From positions 16,728-46,666 of the forward strand of contig DDEU01000026.1 of the NCBI GenBank assembly GCA_002336815.1: a stretch of 29,939 bases of DNA, read 5' to 3'. This DNA comes from Chitinophagaceae bacterium UBA1946. GTDB lineage: Bacteria > Bacteroidota > Bacteroidia > Chitinophagales > Chitinophagaceae. The notes below the pieces were generated by a model. That model ran no database searches. It had not been told where the DNA came from and saw only the letters and a list, made by a program, of their open reading frames with translations. Both the position numbers and the translations under genes were made by a program. Positions within the stretch are counted from its first letter, which is position 1. Every line of letters starts with the position of its first letter. This document shows, in pieces, positions 24,854-29,939 of the stretch.

Positions 24854-26014
24854 CTAAAAAGCTTCACTGTTGGGAAACACCGGTGCCCGTTCACCGCCGT
24901 GTGTACTGCTGATGAATTGCCGGGCAAATTGCAATGCTTCACCAATCACATGGTGCATGTCCATATAGCGGTAAGTGGCCAGTCGACCTAAAAAGGAAGT
25001 GTTCTTACACAACTCAGCCTTTGCCCTGTATTTTTTCAGGAGCTCAATATCTGCAGACAGGCGCTTGGGATAATAGGGTACATCTGTTTCCGTGGTCTCC
25101 TTGCTGTATTCGGTAAAATAAATGGTTTTGTCATGCTGCTCCCAGGGCGTAAAGTGTTTGTGTTCAGCGATCCTGGTGTAGGGTATGTCGGCATCACAAT
25201 AATTCATTTGCGTGGTGCCCTGGAAATCGCCGTCTGCATAACCTTTTTCAAACACTACGGTGCGGTAGCCCAGTCTTCCAAATTCAAAATTGAAAAAGGC
25301 ATCAATGGGGCCTGTGTAAAAAACATGATCGTATTGGCCCAGGTCTTCCAAACCATCAAACTTTTTATTGAGTGTGATGCTGATATTGGGGTGTGCGGTC
25401 ATCTTTTCCATCACGGCCGTATAGCCATCAACGGGGATGCCGGTGTAAAGATTGTTGTGGTAATTATCGTCGTAGTTAAATCGTACCGGTATCCGCTTTA
25501 AGATAGATGCCGGCAGGGCGGAGGGCTCGCAGCCCCATTGCTTTTTGGTGTAGCCGTAAAAGAAAGCATGGTACAATTCTTTGCCGATGAATTTGAGTGC
25601 CTGTTCTTCAAAGTTGGCGGGCTCCTGGATACTGTCATCTGCCAGCGTTGCCAAAAAGGCTTTTGCTTCAAGCGGTGTAAAGTTTTTATTGAAGAACTGG
25701 TTGATGGTATGCAGGTTAACCGGTAGTGAATACACCTGGTCGCCGCTCTTTGCTTTTACCCGGTGTACATAGGGCCTGAATTCAACAAAGCTGTTCACAT
25801 AATCCCAGATCTCTTTTTTATCAGTATTAAAAATATGCGGACCGTATTCGTGTACCATTACGCCGGTGGCGGCATCCCGGTGCGTATGGCAATTACCTCC
25901 CTGGTGACTTCGTTCATCCCAGATATCAACCCTGCAATCTGTTTGGGAAGTTAACTGCTGCGCCAGCACACAACCGGAAAAGCCTGCGCCGATGATCAAG
26001 TAATGATTAGCCAT
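24854..26014 (-). CDS. glf: UDP-galactopyranose mutase
   Basis: 386 residues from the ATG at 26012-26014; an upstream in-frame start at 26041 adds nine residues before the family start MANHYLIIGAGFSG. It is a flavoenzyme that interconverts UDP-galactopyranose and UDP-galactofuranose. It shows the dinucleotide-binding YLIIGAGFSGCVLAQQL, DERSHQGGNCHT, EYGPHIFNT, and the conserved YTKKQWG substrate segment and TGPIDAFF. The C-terminal LATYRYMDMHHVIGEAL is also typical. A 181-bp gap separates it from the GT2 gene downstream on the same strand. Together they indicate galactofuranose in a surface glycan. Confidence 0.95.
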   Translation of the reverse strand: MANHYLIIGAGFSGCVLAQQLTSQTDCRVDIWDERSHQGGNCHTHRDAATGVMVHEYGPHIFNTDKKEIWDYVNSFVEFRPYVHRVKAKSGDQVYSLPVNLHTINQFFNKNFTPLEAKAFLATLADDSIQEPANFEEQALKFIGKELYHAFFYGYTKKQWGCEPSALPASILKRIPVRFNYDDNYHNNLYTGIPVDGYTAVMEKMTAHPNISITLNKKFDGLEDLGQYDHVFYTGPIDAFFNFEFGRLGYRTVVFEKGYADGDFQGTTQMNYCDADIPYTRIAEHKHFTPWEQHDKTIYFTEYSKETTETDVPYYPKRLSADIELLKKYRAKAELCKNTSFLGRLATYRYMDMHHVIGEALQFARQFISSTHGGERAPVFPNSEAF

Positions 26015-26038
26015 TGCTGTTGTTAATTGAGGTTTGAA

Positions 26039-26046
26039 CAAAAATA
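26039..26046 (-). promoter_or_regulatory. Bacteroidota -7 box upstream of glf
   Basis: On the minus strand TATTTTTG fits TAnnTTTG exactly, 24 bp before the glf ATG. No clear TTTG at the -33 position was found, so the call is modest. Confidence 0.35.
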
Positions 26047-26220
26047 ACTGAAATAGTATTGCAGCGATGCGTTAAGTGGATGCAGCGGGTAATTATTACC
26101 GTCCGGCAACCTTTATCAATGCCGGTACGTTAATGCTTTATTTTTACCGGTGACTGTAACTCGGGTATTCCGGGGATTTTTTTATATTTTTATAATTGCA
26201 GTTGCCTTTAACTTTTTATT

Positions 26221-26955
26221 TTGGAGACACACCTGATATACCTTGCCATACTGATAGCTTCATTACTGGGTCCGCTTGCATTGAGTTTTGATTCAAAAGT
26301 GGGTTTTTTCAGAAAATGGAAATATATCTTTAAAGCCATGCTGCTGCCGGCGGCTATATACATTGCATGGGATATTTATTTTACCGCCAAAGGTGTTTGG
26401 AGTTTTAACCCGGAATGTATCACCGGGATTAAAATTGCGAATTTGCCAATAGAAGAAGTGCTGTTCTTTTTTGTAGTTCCTTACTGCTGCATGTTCATTT
26501 ATGAGTGCATCCGGGTGTATTTCCGCAATTTAAAACGCAAACGGCAATACGATCTTTTTTTAAAATTACTGGCCGTGGCCCTGGTCATAACAGGCATCAT
26601 CTTTCATAAAAAGATGTACACGTCCTGGACCTTCGTACTTACCGGACTGTTCATCATTTTCCTGTACGCCAATAAAAAATACTTCAAACATTTCGATGCC
26701 ACTTCTTTTGTTATTTCCTATTCTATCATCGTGATTCCTTTTTTAATTGTGAACGGTTACCTCACTTCCATACCGGTGGTACTGTACAACGACAATGAAA
26801 ACCTCGGTATGAAAATTTCAACCATTCCTGTAGAAGATGTACTGTACGGGATGCTGCTGGTAATGATGAACGTAGCGATCTATGAAAAAATAAAAAGTAA
26901 GAAGCGCACAAAAAGTCACCCGGAAGTTATTAGCTCTAAATTGCAGCTAAAATGA
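26221..26955 (+). CDS. crtYcd: Lycopene cyclase, fused CrtYc-CrtYd type
   Basis: 244 residues forming two similar halves, each with about three membrane segments. Each half carries the acidic signature of the heterodimer-type cyclases: NLPIEEVLFFF in the first and TIPVEDVLYGML in the second. The family closes an end of lycopene to a beta-ionone ring without net redox change. No ATG fits: an in-frame TAA lies 12 bp upstream and the next Met is about 40 residues in, so the TTG at 26221 (giving METHLIYL) is chosen. The gene is 13 kb from crtZ and 6 kb from the MerR gene, separated from the main carotenoid block by glycan genes. DUF72 follows after 6 bp. Confidence 0.85.
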   Translation: METHLIYLAILIASLLGPLALSFDSKVGFFRKWKYIFKAMLLPAAIYIAWDIYFTAKGVWSFNPECITGIKIANLPIEEVLFFFVVPYCCMFIYECIRVYFRNLKRKRQYDLFLKLLAVALVITGIIFHKKMYTSWTFVLTGLFIIFLYANKKYFKHFDATSFVISYSIIVIPFLIVNGYLTSIPVVLYNDNENLGMKISTIPVEDVLYGMLLVMMNVAIYEKIKSKKRTKSHPEVISSKLQLK

Positions 26956-26961
26956 TCAGCT

Positions 26962-27873
26962 ATGGAATTTGGACGGGTGCCGGAAAACGAATTAGACAGT
27001 ATTGATTTTTCATTACCTGCCGAACCGGCTTTCAACAAAGATACTTTACCGGGTAAACCTGCAGCAGCACCAAAGATCTATTTGGGCTGTGCCAAATGGG
27101 GCAGGGAAGAATGGCTCGGTAAAATATATCCCCTAAAAACAAAGGAAAAAGATTTTTTGCAGCAATACGTGCAGCATTACAACAGTATTGAACTGAACGC
27201 CACGCATTACAAAGTATATGGCGGAGCAGGCATACAGAAATGGGTAGATAAAGCGGCAGGAAAAGATTTTATGTTCTGCCCCAAAATGTACCAGGGCGTT
27301 ACGCACCGGGGAAGCCTGGCCAACAAACAATTCATCAGCAATGAATTTTTCCGTGGCATAGCAGCTTTTGGCGATCACCTCGGTCCGGTTTTTATACAAG
27401 TCAGCGATACATTTTCTCCCAACAGGAAGCAGGAATTGTTCGATTATTTAAAAACCCTGCCTTCCGGTATTCAATTTTTTTTAGAAGTTCGTCACCCCGA
27501 TTGGTTCAGGAAAGCCGATATCTGTGCAGAACTGTTCAGTACGTTAAAAGAAATGAAGATCGGTGCCGTCATTACAGATACGGCCGGCAGAAGAGATTGT
27601 GCACACATGCACCTCCCCATCTCCAAAGTGTTTATCCGGTATGTTGGCAACAGCCTGCATCCTACAGATTATACCCGGAGCGATGCCTGGATCAAAAGGC
27701 TGCAATACTGGCTTCAGCAGGGCTTGGCAGAAATTTATTTTTTTATGCACATGCACGACGAAGCCACTTCGCCGGAACTAACGGTTTACCTGGTAGATGC
27801 AATCAACAAACAATTGGGCGTACAGCTAACCCGGCCAACATTTGTGGAACAGCAAAAAGGGCTGTTCGACTGA
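26962..27873 (+). CDS. DUF72 (YecE-like) TIM-barrel protein
   Basis: 303 residues. DUF72 proteins have an uncharacterised TIM-barrel fold. Recognisable blocks are IYLGCAKWGREEWLGKIYP (family GTSGWxY region), YNSIELNATHYK, FCPKMYQGVTH, FIQVSDTF, QFFLEVRHPDWF, AVITDTAGRRD and VFIRYVGNSLH. The N-terminal ~35 residues (MEFGRVPENELDSIDFSLP) are an extension often seen in Bacteroidota members. It starts 6 bp after the cyclase gene, so the two are probably co-transcribed; no functional connection is known. It ends in a region with two small hairpins shared with the convergent umuC. Confidence 0.88.
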   Translation: MEFGRVPENELDSIDFSLPAEPAFNKDTLPGKPAAAPKIYLGCAKWGREEWLGKIYPLKTKEKDFLQQYVQHYNSIELNATHYKVYGGAGIQKWVDKAAGKDFMFCPKMYQGVTHRGSLANKQFISNEFFRGIAAFGDHLGPVFIQVSDTFSPNRKQELFDYLKTLPSGIQFFLEVRHPDWFRKADICAELFSTLKEMKIGAVITDTAGRRDCAHMHLPISKVFIRYVGNSLHPTDYTRSDAWIKRLQYWLQQGLAEIYFFMHMHDEATSPELTVYLVDAINKQLGVQLTRPTFVEQQKGLFD

Positions 27874-27907
27874 ACAGGGTGGTACATAAATTAACTGACA
27901 GTCAGTT
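27862..27907. terminator. Two small hairpins between convergent genes
   Basis: CTGTTC-GACT-GAACAG (27862-27877) overlaps the DUF72 stop codon, and AACTGAC-A-GTCAGTT (27893-27907) lies just before the umuC stop. Neither has a T-run, so if they terminate transcription it is weakly or with help. The call rests on position and symmetry. Confidence 0.3.
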
Positions 27908-27909
27908 CG

Positions 27910-29193
27910 CTACTTTACCTGGTACAATTCTTCCCAACGGGTAGTGTACCGTGGACTTCTCAATTCCATCCGCATTTTCCAGTCACGTTTGGTACCGGAT
28001 GCTGCAAATTTCAACACATCATCCCGCTGGCTGAAATTGATATTGTCGATCATGTCCATCAGCATGCGCTTACCATTGTGTTTTTCTGCTACAAATAAAT
28101 TCGCCTGTATCGTATCATCCGGTACCAGCCCGCTCAGCATCACCCCGGCTTTTTTATACAGCCTTCCATTTTCGTATAGTTTGTCTACCAGTTTTACTGC
28201 CGGCTTTATCAATTCGTGGGTAGAGGAAGTAGCCACCGGAAGGGTAACGTAAGTGCTTAGGGTAGGTCCGTGCCTGAAACGGGTGTTGTGACTTTGCTCC
28301 CTTGGCACAACAAAAACACTGATGATATTGGCGGCGCTTTGTTGCCGTCTTAACTTTTCCGCTGCTTTGGAAGTATAGGTGGCCACTGCTTCTTTGATAT
28401 CGGCAATGTCTTTCACCGGGCTGCCGAACATACGGGTGGTAGCGATCATTTTCTTTTCAGTTAGTTGCAGCCCTATCTCATTTACCGGTTCACCCTGCAA
28501 TTCTTTTAACAACCGTATACCTACCACGCCGCCTAAGTTCTTGTGCGCCCATTCTGCTGTTTTTTTTGTTAGATCGTATGCGGTGAATATGGCGTGCATG
28601 TCAAGCAGTTTTTGTTCGTACTGCCTGCCTACTCCCCATACTTCACCCACCGGTGTATCCTGCAGTGCTTTGTCAATTTTTTCTTTTGTATCCAGTACTA
28701 CCACGCATTGGGTAGCTATCTTATTCTTCTTGGCCAAATGATTGGCCACTTTCGACAATACTTTGGTGGGTGCTATGCCTACCGATACTTTTATTCCTGT
28801 CCATTGTTCTACTGTTTCCCTTATCCGGATTCCAGCTTCTTCCAGGTTTCCCTGTGCAAATTCATCCAGGTCTAAAAACGCTTCATCTACAGAATATACT
28901 TCTACATTTTCTGCCCCTACCAGTATCCGCAGGGTTTCCATCACCCGCCAGCTCAGGTCGCCGTATAAATTATAGTTAGAAGAGAAGGTGGCCACGTTGT
29001 GCTTTTCGATAAGGGGTTTTGCTAAAAAATAAGGGCCGGCCATTGCTACGCCAAATGCTTTTGCTTCATCGCTCCGGGATATGATGCAGCCATCGTTGTT
29101 GCTAAGCACCACTACGGGTTTATCATCTAACTGCGGCTGAAACAGGCGTTCGCAACTGCAGTAAAAACTGTTGCAATCTACAATGGCTTTCAT
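27910..29193 (-). CDS. umuC: Y-family DNA polymerase, UmuC-like
   Basis: 427 residues, full length for UmuC. It carries out translesion synthesis as the catalytic subunit of DNA polymerase V. Catalytic acidic residues are Asp6 (MKAIVDCNSFYCSCER) and Asp103-Glu104 (YSVDEAFLDL). The finger region SNNDGCIISRSDEAKAFG, the IAPTKVLSKVANHLAK block and the helix-hairpin-helix VWGVGRQYEQKL follow. The C-terminal little-finger and UmuC-specific tail are present. The usual partner umuD is not found within the window: upstream on this strand are a palindrome and a RAYT gene, after which the window ends 80 bp later. Confidence 0.93.
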   Translation of the reverse strand: MKAIVDCNSFYCSCERLFQPQLDDKPVVVLSNNDGCIISRSDEAKAFGVAMAGPYFLAKPLIEKHNVATFSSNYNLYGDLSWRVMETLRILVGAENVEVYSVDEAFLDLDEFAQGNLEEAGIRIRETVEQWTGIKVSVGIAPTKVLSKVANHLAKKNKIATQCVVVLDTKEKIDKALQDTPVGEVWGVGRQYEQKLLDMHAIFTAYDLTKKTAEWAHKNLGGVVGIRLLKELQGEPVNEIGLQLTEKKMIATTRMFGSPVKDIADIKEAVATYTSKAAEKLRRQQSAANIISVFVVPREQSHNTRFRHGPTLSTYVTLPVATSSTHELIKPAVKLVDKLYENGRLYKKAGVMLSGLVPDDTIQANLFVAEKHNGKRMLMDMIDNINFSQRDDVLKFAASGTKRDWKMRMELRSPRYTTRWEELYQVK

Positions 29194-29233
29194 GTGTGTT
29201 TGTTTAAGATGAGCAGTGATGTTGATGACGGCC

Positions 29234-29259
29234 CCAACAGCGGCTATCAGCCCTGTTGG
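29234..29259. repeat. REP-like palindrome at the 3' side of RAYT 2
   Basis: 26 bp: arms CCAACAG (29234-29240) and CTGTTGG (29253-29259), a bulged C, then an inner stem GGCT-ATC-AGCC with a triloop. It begins 40 bp from the umuC start and ends 6 bp from the stop codon of the transposase. Sequence is unrelated to the REP family at 677-1739, but length and shape are the same. Confidence 0.72.
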
Positions 29260-29265
29260 TGGCTA

Positions 29266-29859
29266 TCACTCTATGATAAATTTTGTTGTTGCTTCTTTGT
29301 ATCCTTTGTTACCATGCGCTTTTTCAAAAGCAGTAATTCCTCCAAACCAGTTCAGCACTTTCTGCGAAGCAAGCATGTTGTTATTATTATTTAAAATGGT
29401 ATGGTAAGAAGTAAATTCCCATAGTTTAAAATCAGTTGTTAAACCGTGTAACCGGGGATTGTGATGACAGTAAAGTACCAGGTCGGTAAAGTAATTGTTG
29501 TTATCTACCAGTTTTCTTTTAAAGGGAGATTCAAATAAATGACCCGTGCGTTGATGTGCTTTATTGATCGATTGAGCATACGAATTAAGGAAGTGTGAGA
29601 ATTGTTTGGAGGCGTTTAGGCGGATAGCACCTTTTCCGCTGTACATGGGTACTTCTACATTCTCTTTTACATACACCAATAAGTGAAAATGATTTTTAAG
29701 CAGCGCATACGAAAGTGTGTCCAATACATCTGCGCAATAAATAAAATACTGCTGTAAAAAATAGTGGTAGTTCCGTTGCTCTTTAAAAATATTTTCGCCA
29801 TTTACACCCCTGTTGTAAATATGAAAATACTGTCCTTCAATCAATGGTTGAATTTGCAT
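29266..29859 (-). CDS. REP-associated tyrosine transposase (RAYT), second type
   Basis: 197-residue Y1_Tnp-family protein. It shows GQYFHIYNRGVNGENIF at the start, the HUH motif in LLKNHFHLLVYV (His57, His59) and the probable nucleophile Tyr130 in LYCHHNPRLHG, then FTSYHTIL. Compared with the 711-1316 protein it has a longer variable centre (VEVPMYSGKGAIRL and SKQFSHFLNSYAQSINKAHQRTGHLFESPFKRK), so it belongs to a different RAYT subgroup. The frame is intact. Different 26-bp palindromes lie 6 bp past its stop (29234-29259) and 45 bp before its start (29905-29930). Its position directly upstream of umuC is unusual. Confidence 0.88.
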   Translation of the reverse strand: MQIQPLIEGQYFHIYNRGVNGENIFKEQRNYHYFLQQYFIYCADVLDTLSYALLKNHFHLLVYVKENVEVPMYSGKGAIRLNASKQFSHFLNSYAQSINKAHQRTGHLFESPFKRKLVDNNNYFTDLVLYCHHNPRLHGLTTDFKLWEFTSYHTILNNNNNMLASQKVLNWFGGITAFEKAHGNKGYKEATTKFIIE

Positions 29860-29904
29860 AACATCGTTTTTGTATTAAATAAAACAATTCCCTTCAAACA
29901 ACCA

Positions 29905-29930
29905 CCGCCAGGGATTGCAACCGCTGGCGG
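29905..29930. repeat. REP-like palindrome at the 5' side of RAYT 2
   Basis: 26 bp with arms CCGCCAG (29905-29911) and CTGGCGG (29924-29930) and a 12-nt centre. A second, alternative pairing GCAACC (29917-29922) with GGTTGC (29931-29936) runs into the window edge, so further copies may follow outside. Confidence 0.65.
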
Positions 29931-29939
29931 GGTTGCTCA

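Overview
The window looks like a chromosomal piece of a pigmented Bacteroidota bacterium, most likely of the Chitinophagaceae or a close relative. The signs are large secreted proteins of the type IX secretion kind (SBBP/PKD and lamin-tail domains), weak Shine-Dalgarno sequences, matches to the Bacteroidota -7 box TAnnTTTG, and a carotenoid gene set (CrtI, CrtB, CruF, CrtD, CrtZ, fused CrtYcd) typical of that phylum. This placement is inferred from gene content, not from a marker gene.

Layout. (1) 1-1820: the 3' end of an acetyl-CoA synthetase gene, then a REP-associated tyrosine transposase (RAYT) bracketed by 26-bp imperfect palindromes, with a seven-copy array on its 5' side. (2) 1820-9490: two large secreted surface proteins and a small membrane protein on the minus strand. 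Between them on the plus strand is asd (aspartate-semialdehyde dehydrogenase), preceded by what reads as a classical threonine attenuator: a Thr/Ile-rich 19-residue leader peptide, an antiterminator and an intrinsic terminator. (3) 9636-12830: recO and a divergent RND/MMPL-type exporter. (4) 12860-20225: a minus-strand carotenoid block. It begins with a CarH-like B12-binding MerR regulator and an ECF sigma factor, followed by crtI, crtB, idi, crtD, cruF and crtZ. (5) 20324-26014: a surface-glycan group with asnB, a polytopic membrane protein, a GT2 glycosyltransferase of galactofuranosyltransferase character and glf (UDP-galactopyranose mutase). (6) 26221-27873: a detached lycopene cyclase gene (fused CrtYcd) followed by a DUF72 gene. 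(7) 27910-29939: umuC and a second, different RAYT with its own flanking palindromes.

How it works together. Idi supplies isoprenoid units. CrtB and CrtI make lycopene, and the distant CrtYcd closes one end to gamma-carotene. CruF hydrates the open end, CrtD desaturates next to it and CrtZ hydroxylates the ring. With no CrtW ketolase in the window, the expected end product is saproxanthin-like. The CarH-like regulator and sigma factor suggest light- or B12-controlled pigment synthesis.

The most interesting observations are the threonine attenuator upstream of asd with a REP element just behind its terminator, the RAYT/REP array with paired stem substitutions, and the CarH-like regulator that keeps the B12 ligand but lacks the residue expected to act as second ligand in the light.
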